A stretch of DNA of 41,192 nt from an uncultured Acidaminococcus sp. (GTDB lineage: Bacteria; Bacillota; Negativicutes; Acidaminococcales; Acidaminococcaceae): positions 1 to 41,192 of the forward strand of contig CAJMHI010000013.1 in NCBI GenBank assembly GCA_905213155.1, given 5' to 3'. The notes beneath the pieces were generated by a model, which was not told the DNA's origin, made no database searches, and saw nothing but the letters and a program-made list of their open reading frames with translations. Positions 1 to 8,357 of the stretch are shown here, one piece after another. Numbering within the stretch: position 1 is the first letter of the stretch; each line of letters starts with the position of its first letter. The translations under genes and the position numbers were made by a program.

Positions 1-96
1 TTCAAATACCCCACTGCATTTACTCGTGCACTGGCATTTACTTTTTCAAGTTACGAGCCACATTGCTGCGGGTAAGAGCGCTAACTTTCTGTACAC

Positions 97-1524
97 TCAG
101 GCGATAAAGTCGCCGTTCATATCCACCAGTTTGCCCGGGTTCATGATGTTATTTGGATCCAGAGCATGTTTGATGGCCTTGATCAGCTTCACTTCCCCAT
201 CGGGCGTGCAGCGGGCAAATTCTTCCAGCTTTTTGTAGCCGATGCCGTGTTCGCCGCTCATTTTGCCTCCCAGGGCATAGACACGGGGGAACAGGTCCGC
301 GTGGAAGGCTTTGATGGTCTTAAACCAGTCTTCCGGGGACAGGCCGTATTTGTTAAGGGGCAGCACATGAATATTACCATCGCCGATATGGGCCACTGTT
401 ACGGCATACAGGTGATATTTTTCCTGGAGTTCCGGGATCTGTGCCACCATTTCGGCAATGCGGTCCAAAGGAACCACAAAGTCCTCGGTCTGGAACATTT
501 TATCAATATCCCGGGCTGCTTCCGCAAATTCCTTCCGGACTTTCCAAATCCGGTCGTCCGCCTCAAATTCATCCAGAGAGCCGTTGTCTTCGGCCAGCTG
601 GCAGAGCAGCTCCATCTTCCGGTCGGATTCTTCCTGGTTGAAGGTTTCCACTGTCACAATCACGTAGCAGCAGCCTTCCTTCACATGGGGCATTTCCATA
701 TTGTCCAGGTATTTGCAGGTCATGTCGATGGCGGAATTCCCCATGTATTCAATGGACGTGGGCTCAATCCCGGCTTTCAGGATCTTATTAGGCAGGGCAA
801 AAGCCTTTTCATCGTCATCGAAAACGCATACCATATTAAAAGAGAAGGGAGGCAGGGGGCGGAGTTTCACGGTCACTTCCGTGATAATGCCCAGCGTGCC
901 TTCGCTGCCGGCAAAGAGCTGTTCCAGGGCAAGACCGGTAGAACATTTTTTCAGCCGGGCGCCCACATCTACGATGTCGCCAATTGGTGTAACCACTTTC
1001 AAGGCGTAAATCTGGTCCCGGGTGGTGCCATACCGGACGGCTTTGTTGCCGCCGGCATTATTGGCTACGTTGCCGCCGATCTGGCAGCTTTCTGCACTGG
1101 AGGGATCCCCGGCGTACATGACGCCGTGGGCTCTGGCTTCCGCCTGGAGCTGCCCGGTAAAGACACCGGTCTGCACTACCGCATACAGGTTGTCCGCATC
1201 CAGTTTCAAAATCTGGTTCATCCGCTGTAGTTCCACCACAATGCCATGGTAAATGGGAATAGCGCCGCAGGCAACGCCGGTGCCGGCGGAACGTGGGGTA
1301 ATGGGAACCAGGTATTGATTTGCCAGTTTCACCACTCCGGCCACTTCTTCTGTGGTACCGGGGAACACCACCACTTCCGGTTTTTTGAAGAAATGGGGAT
1401 TGCCTTCTTCATCGGTCTGGTACTGTTCCAGATATTCCTCATCCGTTTTCACATAGCGGTCCCCCACCACTTTTTTTAAGGCTTCTACCAATTCCGGCGT
1501 TACAGGATTGTACATTACGTTCAT
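97..1524 (-). CDS. glcD: FAD-binding 2-hydroxyacid (glycolate/D-lactate) dehydrogenase, GlcD family
   Basis: A 475-residue flavoprotein that should oxidise a 2-hydroxyacid such as D-lactate or glycolate to the 2-oxoacid. The N-terminal FAD_binding_4 domain shows PRSAGTG (77-83) and the pyrophosphate loop GGNVANNAGG (about 150-158). The C-terminal FAD-oxidase domain carries HIGDGNIH and SGEHGIG, the family's substrate and flavin contact motifs. Length is normal. The ATG at 1524 has a GAGAGGG ribosome site six bases upstream, better placed than the second ATG three codons in. There is no adjacent EtfAB or iron-sulfur subunit, so the electron acceptor is unknown. The gene has its own sigma-A-type promoter. 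Family assignment is firm; the exact substrate, and so the symbol, is not. Confidence 0.85.
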   Translation of the reverse strand: MNVMYNPVTPELVEALKKVVGDRYVKTDEEYLEQYQTDEEGNPHFFKKPEVVVFPGTTEEVAGVVKLANQYLVPITPRSAGTGVACGAIPIYHGIVVELQRMNQILKLDADNLYAVVQTGVFTGQLQAEARAHGVMYAGDPSSAESCQIGGNVANNAGGNKAVRYGTTRDQIYALKVVTPIGDIVDVGARLKKCSTGLALEQLFAGSEGTLGIITEVTVKLRPLPPFSFNMVCVFDDDEKAFALPNKILKAGIEPTSIEYMGNSAIDMTCKYLDNMEMPHVKEGCCYVIVTVETFNQEESDRKMELLCQLAEDNGSLDEFEADDRIWKVRKEFAEAARDIDKMFQTEDFVVPLDRIAEMVAQIPELQEKYHLYAVTVAHIGDGNIHVLPLNKYGLSPEDWFKTIKAFHADLFPRVYALGGKMSGEHGIGYKKLEEFARCTPDGEVKLIKAIKHALDPNNIMNPGKLVDMNGDFIA

Positions 1525-1599
1525 ACTATTCCCTCTCTTTTCCTTTACTCTGTTAGTTTTTTCTTGAAGTGTCTCCTAAAAATCGAGTTGATGTTTCCC

Positions 1600-1627
1600 A
1601 GTATACCACATTCTGTATACTTGTAAA
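1600..1627 (-). promoter_or_regulatory. Promoter of the glcD-like gene with paired GTATAC sites
   Basis: On the minus strand a -35 TTTACA (1622-1627) and -10 TATACT (1600-1605) are separated by 16 bp. Two GTATAC palindromes (1601-1606 and 1615-1620), 14 bp apart, overlap the -10 and the spacer. This is where a repressor of a hydroxyacid-utilisation gene would be expected to bind, but the regulator is not identified. Confidence 0.6.
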
Positions 1628-1633
1628 GAAAAA

Positions 1634-1673
1634 AGCCAAAAAAATTCCCGAAAGTATAACTTTCGGGAATTTT
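1634..1673 (-). terminator. Intrinsic terminator of cstA
   Basis: A perfect 15-bp inverted repeat (1641-1655 and 1659-1673) with a 3-base loop is followed on the minus strand by a run of T. It lies just past the cstA stop codon. Confidence 0.85.
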
Positions 1674-1713
1674 CGAAGGGATACTGTTTAGTTTGATACA
1701 AGACCTAGTTTTA

Positions 1714-3153
1714 TCAGTCTTGGACAGGTTTATCAGCGATATCCAGAACGCCGCGGTCGCATTTCTTAGCCCGTTTCCAGAACAGGCAGAACGCCACGAT
1801 AGCGAACACAACACCAATAGGATAGGCCACAGAATAGCTGATTTCCAGCCCTTCCTTGGCCACCAGGATGTAGGTGCTGGATACAGCGCTCATGAAGGTA
1901 GCAGGAATAATCGCAATCCAATAGTTGCCGTGGTTGGCATACAGGTACATCCCGCCGGACCACAGTACAAACATAGCCAGGGTCTGGTTGGTCCAGGAGA
2001 AATATCTCCACAGGATGTTTACATCCACCTGGGTCAAAATACCGCCTACCAAAATGATGGGCACAGCCAGTTTCAGACGGGAAGCCAAGGTGTGCTGGTC
2101 AATCTTGAACCAGTCCACGATGGTGTACCGGGCAGAACGGAATGCGGTATCAGCAGAGGACACCGGGCAGGCGATAACGCCGATCATGGCAATGACCGTA
2201 CCTACGCTGCCCATAAGTCCGGAGCAGATATCATACACTACGCCGCCAGCGCCATGGTAAGTAACCAGTGCAGCGGTCAGGCCTTTGGTGGTGCCATAGA
2301 AAGAGGTACCGGCAGCTGCCCAAATCAGGGCAATGATGCCTTCAGCCACCATAGCGCCGTAGAAAATCTTATGGCAGTCCCGTTCACTCTTGATGCAACG
2401 GGCCATAATCGGACTCTGTGTGGAATGGAATCCGGAAATAGCGCCGCAGGCAACGGTAATAAACATAATCGGCCAAATCGGAGTTCCTTTCGGGTGCATG
2501 TTCACCAGAGTGATTTCCGGCACATGGAAGCCTTTCACAAACAGCATGGAGCCAACGCCCACAGCCATGAAGATCAGGCACAGCCCAAAGAACGGGTACA
2601 GTTTGCCAATGAGTTTATCCACGGGCAGGAAGGTTGCGCAGAAATAATAGATCAGTAACACACCCAGCCAGAAGTTGTAGCTGAGCGGAGAGATCTTCGT
2701 CAGCAGGCCGGCAGGGCCAGTAGTAAATGCAACACCAACCAGGATTAACAGCACAACGGAGAACCCACGCATAATATGCTGCATGGTGGGCCCCAGGTAG
2801 CGGCCTACGATTTCGGAGATGGAAGCCCCATCATTCCGTTCAGACAGCAGTCCGGAAATAAAATCGTGCACACCGCCAGCAAACACGGTACCAAAAGTAA
2901 TCCACAAAAATACGGCAGGCCCCCATTGTGCACCCTGCAGGGCACCGAAAATAGGTCCCAGTCCGGCAATATTTAGCAGCTGGACCAGAAATACCCGCCA
3001 GTTTTCCATAGGTACGTAGTCAACGCCATCTTCCAACCGATAGGCAGGTGTTTTTCTGTCATCGATGGGAGGACGGAAGCAGCTCTCTACGTATCCGCCA
3101 TAAATGAAATAACCCGCAATTAAAATGGCAAGACACACAAAAAAGCTAATCAT
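1714..3153 (-). CDS. cstA: CstA-family carbon starvation / pyruvate-peptide transporter
   Basis: A 479-residue polytopic membrane protein with about a dozen hydrophobic segments. It has the CstA signatures near the N terminus: YGGYVE, then NIAGLGPIFGALQGAQWGP, and GGVHDF before the SERNDGASISEI stretch. Members import pyruvate or peptides under carbon limitation. It is of the short (about 480-residue) class, not the roughly 700-residue CstA/BtsT class of enterics, so the substrate is uncertain. The ATG at 3153 follows AAGGGAG with good spacing. It stands alone with its own terminator and a TATAAT -10 element upstream. Confidence 0.88.
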   Translation of the reverse strand: MISFFVCLAILIAGYFIYGGYVESCFRPPIDDRKTPAYRLEDGVDYVPMENWRVFLVQLLNIAGLGPIFGALQGAQWGPAVFLWITFGTVFAGGVHDFISGLLSERNDGASISEIVGRYLGPTMQHIMRGFSVVLLILVGVAFTTGPAGLLTKISPLSYNFWLGVLLIYYFCATFLPVDKLIGKLYPFFGLCLIFMAVGVGSMLFVKGFHVPEITLVNMHPKGTPIWPIMFITVACGAISGFHSTQSPIMARCIKSERDCHKIFYGAMVAEGIIALIWAAAGTSFYGTTKGLTAALVTYHGAGGVVYDICSGLMGSVGTVIAMIGVIACPVSSADTAFRSARYTIVDWFKIDQHTLASRLKLAVPIILVGGILTQVDVNILWRYFSWTNQTLAMFVLWSGGMYLYANHGNYWIAIIPATFMSAVSSTYILVAKEGLEISYSVAYPIGVVFAIVAFCLFWKRAKKCDRGVLDIADKPVQD

Positions 3154-3196
3154 TTAAAAAACTCCCTTCTGCGAATCCCTTCACTTCGCAATTTTT

Positions 3197-3214
3197 ACTG
3201 TCACAGTCATTATA
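3197..3214 (-). promoter_or_regulatory. cstA -10 element with adjacent palindrome
   Basis: A TATAAT -10 box reads on the minus strand at 3209-3214. No good -35 is seen 16-18 bp upstream. A perfect palindrome ACTGTcACAGT lies at 3197-3207, around the expected start site. The weak -35 plus the palindrome suggest regulated transcription; the factor is unknown. Confidence 0.45.
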
Positions 3215-3274
3215 GACCTTATCCCTGAAAAAATCCACCTGCATTGACGAAGAAATATGTTTATTTACTAAAGA

Positions 3275-3312
3275 AGGTAAAATAATAAGGAAGGTGTTGC
3301 CACCTTCCTTAT
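3275..3312 (-). terminator. Intrinsic terminator of the DUF697-like gene
   Basis: A perfect 12-bp stem (3285-3296 and 3301-3312, 4-base loop) is followed on the minus strand by TTATTTTA. It separates the DUF697-like gene from the cstA promoter. Confidence 0.8.
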
Positions 3313-3355
3313 GTTACGCACATCTGTATTATTTTTTGTAAAAGCTGCTAACTTG

Positions 3356-4585
3356 TTATTTTTCCAGTCCCCACTGGCTACGGATATGCATGCCATCCGC
3401 TTCGGGAACAAGCCCGGTCAGCCGGACCAAGTTAAACAGGTTGTGCCCTTTGATCTTCAGCTGGGCAATCCGGCTCTTATTTACAGCTTCGGTAAAGTCC
3501 ACGGTCAGCCCGTTTTTGCTGAAGGTGCACACCAGATCATCCCGGCTCACCACCCGCATATTGAAGATGGCATTTACCAGGCTCATGATGATCCGTGTCC
3601 CTAAAAGCCGTACCAATAGCTCTCCCAGTTTATTATCCGCAATGGCAAAGTCGTGAATCTTAAACCGGGCATAGGAGGCCGTATTGTTCAGTGCCAGCGC
3701 TTCAATAGCCACCTGGGCGGTCAGGCTCCCGTATTTCTCATGTTCCACGGTTACGTCCAGCACATGATCACCGTGGTAGGCACAATCCTTGAAATGGAAG
3801 TCGCTGTCCTTCATAGCTTCTCCCAGACCCCTGGCCAGATCAGGATAAGGCACCACCAGTTCCCCCCGGCGCAGCTGTTCCCAGGTTTGGGCAGTCATCC
3901 AGCGCTGCCCGGCTTCTTTGAAAGGCGCGGCAAATTCGTTAAATTCTTCTGCATAGGCGCCCACGTTCCCGGCTACTTCGCCCAGTTTGCCGGCTGCTTC
4001 GTCCGCCTTGGTCTTTAGCTTGTCAAACAAGGGTTTCACCGTGTCCGCTGCTTTTTTCCGTTCATCCCCCAGAGGAATATTCTTTTTGTTATTGTCTGCA
4101 AATTCCTTAAACCGGGCCATACCTTCTTTACAGGCTTTTTCATATAGCCCTTTAAAGGTGCTGAGATCGCTGGGCTGTCCCGCATCCAGCCAGGCCACGG
4201 CTGCTTTGCCCACTGCATAGGTAATGCCTACGGCCATGGGGACTTGCAGCGGCGGGAAAGGAATCATGGTAAAAATGGTCTGTCCTACAAAAGACGCTCC
4301 CAAGCTGCCAATCAGTCCGGCAATGGCGCCGGTTTCCACTTCCACGCCCCGCAGATCGCAGAGCCGGGTAATCATATACACTTCGTTGGCCATAAGCGCC
4401 AGGCTTCCCAAAAAGGGCGTCATGACAATCACACTGGCCCGTGCAGCTCCCCAGCGTACGATTTCTTCGCTTTCCCGGGTAAGATCTGCCACCGGGCTGT
4501 CTGTGCCTTCTTGTTCCATGGGACGGGTTTCCACGTCCACAGCTTCTTCCTGTCCGTCCATTCTTTTATCCATATCTTCCTGCAT
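3356..4585 (-). CDS. Putative membrane-associated protein with DUF697-like N-terminal region
   Basis: A 409-residue protein of unknown function. After an acidic N-terminal 40 residues there is a hydrophobic, Gly/Ala-rich region (about 45-135) resembling the DUF697 membrane domain (ITRLCDLRGVEVE, then a glycine-rich hydrophobic stretch). A Lys/Glu-rich helical linker follows (about 140-230). The last 150 residues are a beta-rich domain reminiscent of lipid-binding domains, but I cannot name it. The start is set at the second ATG (4585), because AGGAGGG abuts the first ATG (4591) with no spacing and sits six bases before the second. A TATACT -10 element lies upstream near 4650. Confidence 0.65.
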   Translation of the reverse strand: MQEDMDKRMDGQEEAVDVETRPMEQEGTDSPVADLTRESEEIVRWGAARASVIVMTPFLGSLALMANEVYMITRLCDLRGVEVETGAIAGLIGSLGASFVGQTIFTMIPFPPLQVPMAVGITYAVGKAAVAWLDAGQPSDLSTFKGLYEKACKEGMARFKEFADNNKKNIPLGDERKKAADTVKPLFDKLKTKADEAAGKLGEVAGNVGAYAEEFNEFAAPFKEAGQRWMTAQTWEQLRRGELVVPYPDLARGLGEAMKDSDFHFKDCAYHGDHVLDVTVEHEKYGSLTAQVAIEALALNNTASYARFKIHDFAIADNKLGELLVRLLGTRIIMSLVNAIFNMRVVSRDDLVCTFSKNGLTVDFTEAVNKSRIAQLKIKGHNLFNLVRLTGLVPEADGMHIRSQWGLEK

Positions 4586-4680
4586 AGCCATCCCTCCTGA
4601 TGTATGTAAACTATCCCAGTGTAAAAACGGCTTCTTTAGAATAGTATACCATATTTCCGATGGCTATTGGCAGAAATGGC

Positions 4681-4989
4681 TCAGCTTTTTGCACTAAGGG
4701 CCAGTTCCTTATCCGGCAGCTGCGTGTTTTTTACAGGCACTGTCAGCTTTTGTCCGGGCTGGATGGCCTTTGTCAGATCCAGCCGGTTCACCCGGACAAT
4801 CCGGTCAATAACTTCCCGCACATCTTCTTCCGGCGTAGCATAACGGCCGGCAATACCCCATAAATTGTCCCCGCTGGACACAACCACTTGTCTATCTACA
4901 AAAGCAGCCGGAGCCGCTTCCATCCGCAGCACCTGGTAGCCCGATACGCCCATGAGTACTACAGTTAAAATCAAAAGGAGTCTGCGCAT
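4681..4989 (-). CDS. yneA: YneA-like cell-division suppressor, membrane-anchored LysM protein
   Basis: A 102-residue protein with one N-terminal membrane segment (about 3-22) and a C-terminal LysM domain opening with SSGDNLWGIAGRYA and closing with IQPGQKLTVPV. Size and order match YneA, the SOS-induced inhibitor of division in Bacillus, whose LysM part acts outside the membrane. The start at 4989 follows GGGGGA with proper spacing; the longer open frame upstream has no signals. Two near-consensus LexA/DinR boxes flank its promoter, which supports the YneA reading. It is not next to lexA here, and a generic LysM protein remains possible. Confidence 0.6.
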   Translation of the reverse strand: MRRLLLILTVVLMGVSGYQVLRMEAAPAAFVDRQVVVSSGDNLWGIAGRYATPEEDVREVIDRIVRVNRLDLTKAIQPGQKLTVPVKNTQLPDKELALSAKS

Positions 4990-5011
4990 TGATTTTCCCC
5001 CGCTTTCTTTT

Positions 5012-5082
5012 GAACATTTGTTTGATGATTGTATAATATCATCATTAGTTCGTTTTTGCAAGGGATTAATGAAATTTTGTTC
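5012..5082 (-). promoter_or_regulatory. yneA-like promoter with two LexA-box-like sites
   Basis: On the minus strand a -35 TTGCAA (5056-5061) and -10 TATTAT (5033-5038) have a 17-bp spacer. GAACATTTGTTT (5012-5023, over the start region) and GAAATTTTGTTC (5071-5082, upstream of the -35) each differ by one base from the Gram-positive LexA box GAACNNNNGTTC. Confidence 0.5.
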
Positions 5083-5087
5083 GTTTT

Positions 5088-5139
5088 TATATCTTGATTC
5101 TATATCTTGGTACACTCCTAAGGATAAATCCGGTATAAT
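5088..5139 (+). promoter_or_regulatory. phoB promoter region with direct repeats
   Basis: A TATAAT -10 box lies at 5134-5139 with no good -35. Upstream is an exact 9-bp direct repeat TATATCTTG (5088-5096 and 5101-5109, 13-bp period). This fits an activated, possibly autoregulated promoter, but the period differs from the usual 11 bp of Pho boxes. Confidence 0.4.
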
Positions 5140-5179
5140 AAAGTAAAACCAAATGCTAATACAGAAAGGGGGATCCCCC

Positions 5180-5854
5180 ATGACCTATATCGCCTGTGTA
5201 GAAGATGATGAAAGTATCCGGGAGCTGGTCTGTTATGCCCTGCGGAGCCAGGATTTTGAAGCAGAAGCTTATCCGGATGCCGCTGCCTTCTGGGCCGGGC
5301 TTAAGCAGAAACAGCCTGACCTGGTGCTGCTGGATATTATGCTCCCGGGAGAAAGCGGACTGGAAATCCTGAAAAAACTGCACGCAATGCCTGCCACCCG
5401 TCACCTGCCGGCGATTTTACTCACGGCCCGCACCAGCGAGTTTGATATTGTAAAAGGCCTGGACACAGGGGCCGATGATTACATCACCAAACCATTTGGG
5501 ATTATGGAACTTTTGAGCCGGATCAAAGCGGTGCTGCGCCGGAGCGCCCTGCAGCCACAGAACCAGGAAATTTTGCATTGCGGAGATATTACCCTGAATA
5601 TAAAAAAGCACCAGGTGCTGGCTGGCGACGTTCCCTGTACCCTTACGGGCAAGGAATTTGACCTGCTCCAGTACCTGATGACCAATGCCGGCATCGTTCT
5701 GTCACGGGACCAGATCATGGAAGCGGTGTGGCAGTTTACCTACGCAGGAGAAAGCCGGACCATTGATATCCACATCCGCAGTCTGCGGCAGAAGCTGGGG
5801 GAAGCAGGAAAAATCATCCAGACTGTCCGCGGCGTAGGCTACCAGATCCCTTAA
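5180..5854 (+). CDS. phoB: Phosphate-regulon-type response regulator PhoB (OmpR family)
   Basis: A 224-residue OmpR/PhoB-type response regulator. The receiver domain (about 1-120) has the acidic pair D9/D10, the phospho-acceptor D52 in LLDIML and the conserved Lys in TKPF. The C-terminal winged-helix DNA-binding domain contains SRDQIMEAVW and IDIHIRSLRQKLG. The start at 5180 follows AAAGGGGG. A GGGGGATCCCCC palindrome sits between the ribosome site and the ATG. It is followed after 9 bp by its kinase, and the pair faces the pst genes, which supports a role in phosphate starvation control. Confidence 0.88.
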   Translation: MTYIACVEDDESIRELVCYALRSQDFEAEAYPDAAAFWAGLKQKQPDLVLLDIMLPGESGLEILKKLHAMPATRHLPAILLTARTSEFDIVKGLDTGADDYITKPFGIMELLSRIKAVLRRSALQPQNQEILHCGDITLNIKKHQVLAGDVPCTLTGKEFDLLQYLMTNAGIVLSRDQIMEAVWQFTYAGESRTIDIHIRSLRQKLGEAGKIIQTVRGVGYQIP

Positions 5855-5863
5855 GGAGGCACC

Positions 5864-7615
5864 ATGCGCAAGCGAATTTATCTCCATCTTTTTCTGGTAG
5901 GCGTGGTCTGCATTGTTGCCACCGCCCTGATCTGCGTCTTTGCCTTCTGGCAGACCACCCGGCAGCAAATCCTCCAGGACCTTTCCCTGACGCTGTCCGT
6001 GCTCAGTGAAGAAGGGACAACCAGTTCTCATCCGGAAACAGTCTGGGAGGCCACAGGGAAAGCCATGCCGACGCTTAGGATTACCTGGGTGGATCCAAAC
6101 GGCAATGTTACCTATGATTCCTGGGAAGCTCCGTCCCATTTGGGCAACCACAACGACCGGCCGGAAATTCGTATGGCCCGGCAGAACGGAGAAGGCAGCT
6201 ACTTGCGGCAATCTGCCACGCTGGGGGAAATCACCCTGTATGCCGCCAAGCGCCTGCCGGATGGCACCGTATTGCGTCTTTCCCGGACCCAAAAGGATTT
6301 ATTGCAGCCGCTTAAATCTCTTTTACCCTGGTGGATACTGGCGTTAGGCCTGCTTATGTTCATTTGCCAATGGACCGTGCGGCGCATGACAACGGGGATT
6401 CTGCAGCCACTGGAAAATGCCACGGCCTATTTATCCCAAGTAGGCAGCGGCATCGCGCAGGAAGACGCCATCGCACAGGCAGGCTATCCGGAGCTGCGGC
6501 CATTTTTGACCACCATCGCCCGACAGGGAGCACAGCTGGACCATTCCTTCCAGGAACTGGAGCAGGAACGCAATACCATGAAGTCCATTACGGACAACCT
6601 GCAGGAAGGCGTGCTGTTATTGGACAAACAACTACGCATCCAGTGGATCAACACCTGGGGCTATACGCTGTTAGTAAAAGAACGCCGCAATCTATTGGAT
6701 AGCCGTCATAGCTTGCTGGGCCAATTTTTGCTGCCCCTGCTCCCCGCAGAAAGCCTTCCAAATGCCGATGCATTACGAACGGAAGAAACGCTTCACTGGT
6801 TCATGGAAAAAGACGGCCGCCAGTTTGCGCTGTACCTGCAGCCCCTCACCCCGCCCCAGCAACGGGCTCCCCGCCTGCTGCTCATTCTGGACGTAACGGA
6901 ATCCCGGCAGCGGGAAAAACTGCGCCAGGACTTTACGGCCAATGTCACTCACGAATTAAAAACCCCACTGACAAGTATCAGCGGGTTCGCGGAATTAATG
7001 GCAGCGGGCATGGTGCAAAAAAAAGAGGACATTGCCCATTTCGGGCAGCTCATCCGGCAGGAATCCAGACGTCTTCTTGCCATGATTAACAGCATCCTGC
7101 TGCTTTCCAAAATTGAAGGAGCCCCTAAGAAATCCCTGCATAAGCCCGTCCGGCTGGACCAAATAGCCGCTTCCGTAGTGGAATTTCTTCAGCCCCTCTG
7201 TGAACAAAAGCAGGTTACCGTCCATGCAAAGTTTTCTCCCGTAACCATCCAGGGCAATGACGGCTTGCTGCGGGAAATGGTGATCAACCTTTTGGACAAT
7301 GCGGTCAAATACAATAAGCCCCAGGGACAGGTCAATCTCACGGTGGAAACCCGGAAGGGAAGGGCAGTGCTCACGGTACAGGACACAGGTATCGGCATCC
7401 CGGAACGTGCCCGGCAGCGGATCTTTGAACGCTTCTACCGGGCCGAGTCAAGCCGGAGCAAGGAAAGCGGCGGCACAGGGCTGGGCCTTTCTATCGTAAA
7501 ACATATTGTGGAGCTCCACGACGGGGACATCCACCTCGCCAGCCAGGAGGGCCAGGGCACTGTCTTTACGCTGACCTTCCCCCTAGCAGTGGCTCCTACC
7601 CAAAGCAGCCAGTAA
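5864..7615 (+). CDS. phoR: Phosphate-regulon-type sensor histidine kinase PhoR
   Basis: A 583-residue membrane sensor kinase. It has two membrane segments (about 8-28 and 155-172) enclosing an extracytoplasmic domain, a HAMP-like linker, a PAS-like region (about 240-345), and a HisKA domain with the phospho-acceptor His363 in NVTHELKTPL. The HATPase domain shows NLLDNAVKYN, DTGIGIP and GGTGLGLS. This is full PhoR/WalK-type architecture. The start follows AAGGAGG. The 3' end overlaps the convergent pstB by 20 bp. It should phosphorylate the neighbouring PhoB; in other bacteria signalling depends on the Pst transporter and PhoU, but no phoU is visible here. Confidence 0.88.
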   Translation: MRKRIYLHLFLVGVVCIVATALICVFAFWQTTRQQILQDLSLTLSVLSEEGTTSSHPETVWEATGKAMPTLRITWVDPNGNVTYDSWEAPSHLGNHNDRPEIRMARQNGEGSYLRQSATLGEITLYAAKRLPDGTVLRLSRTQKDLLQPLKSLLPWWILALGLLMFICQWTVRRMTTGILQPLENATAYLSQVGSGIAQEDAIAQAGYPELRPFLTTIARQGAQLDHSFQELEQERNTMKSITDNLQEGVLLLDKQLRIQWINTWGYTLLVKERRNLLDSRHSLLGQFLLPLLPAESLPNADALRTEETLHWFMEKDGRQFALYLQPLTPPQQRAPRLLLILDVTESRQREKLRQDFTANVTHELKTPLTSISGFAELMAAGMVQKKEDIAHFGQLIRQESRRLLAMINSILLLSKIEGAPKKSLHKPVRLDQIAASVVEFLQPLCEQKQVTVHAKFSPVTIQGNDGLLREMVINLLDNAVKYNKPQGQVNLTVETRKGRAVLTVQDTGIGIPERARQRIFERFYRAESSRSKESGGTGLGLSIVKHIVELHDGDIHLASQEGQGTVFTLTFPLAVAPTQSSQ

Positions 7616-8357
7616 CATAGCGTTCTGTGCGGGTTTCCCGGGGATGGGTAAACAAGGTTTCCGTGTCCGCCATTTCCACCAGTTCGCCCAGGTAAAAAAA
7701 AGCGGTCCGATCGGAAATCCGGCTGGCCTGCTGCATATTATGGGTCACCATCACAATGGTGTACTGCTTTTTCAGCTCCAGCACCAAATCCTCGATTTTC
7801 TGGGTGGAGATAGGATCCAGGGCGGACGTAGGCTCATCCATTAAAATCACAGAAGGCTCCACCGCCAGTGTCCGCGCAATACACAGCCGCTGCTGTTGCC
7901 CGCCGGAAAGTCCCAGTGCGCTTTTGTGCAGCCGGTCTTTCACTTCGTCCCAAATCGCCGCCTGGCGCAGGCTTTTTTCCACAATTTCTGTGAGCCTTGC
8001 CCGGTCCCTGATGCCCTGCACCCGGGGCCCATAGGCCACGTTGTCAAAAATGCTTTTGGGAAAAGGGGCCGGCTGCTGAAACACCATGCCCACCCGGTAA
8101 CGCAATGCCAGCGGATCCAGCTCCTTATAGCAGTCTTTTCCTTCAAATAAAATCTGCCCTTCCACCCGGCACCCGCCGACATAGTCATTCATCCGGTTCA
8201 TCGTCTTGAGCAGCGTGGATTTCCCGCAGCCGCTGGGCCCGATCAGAGCCGTAATCTCGTTTTTATGCACCTGCATGGTGATATCGCGTAAGGCCTGGTG
8301 CTTCCCGTAGAAAAGATTTAAGTCCTGAATGGCAAAAACTGCCTCTTGATTAAGCAT
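7596..8357 (-). CDS. pstB: Phosphate ABC transporter ATP-binding protein PstB
   Basis: A 253-residue ABC ATPase that powers high-affinity phosphate import. Walker A is GPSGCGKST (40-48), followed by the PstB-typical NRMND. The ABC signature is LSGGQQQR, Walker B is VILMDEPTSALD, and the switch His is in MVTHNMQQ. It overlaps the pstA stop by 8 bp, with GGGAGGG upstream, so it is translationally coupled. It is the last gene of pstSCAB and ends tail-to-tail with phoR. Confidence 0.95.
   Translation of the reverse strand: MLNQEAVFAIQDLNLFYGKHQALRDITMQVHKNEITALIGPSGCGKSTLLKTMNRMNDYVGGCRVEGQILFEGKDCYKELDPLALRYRVGMVFQQPAPFPKSIFDNVAYGPRVQGIRDRARLTEIVEKSLRQAAIWDEVKDRLHKSALGLSGGQQQRLCIARTLAVEPSVILMDEPTSALDPISTQKIEDLVLELKKQYTIVMVTHNMQQASRISDRTAFFYLGELVEMADTETLFTHPRETRTERYVTGCFG

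Noticed and set aside
166..1230. Long plus-strand open frame (354 codons) opposite the hydroxyacid dehydrogenase
   Set aside because: The minus-strand frame has full family motifs and a ribosome site; the plus frame is a GC-driven shadow.
1693..2658. 321-codon plus-strand open frame opposite cstA
   Set aside because: No recognisable protein features; cstA on the other strand is unambiguous.
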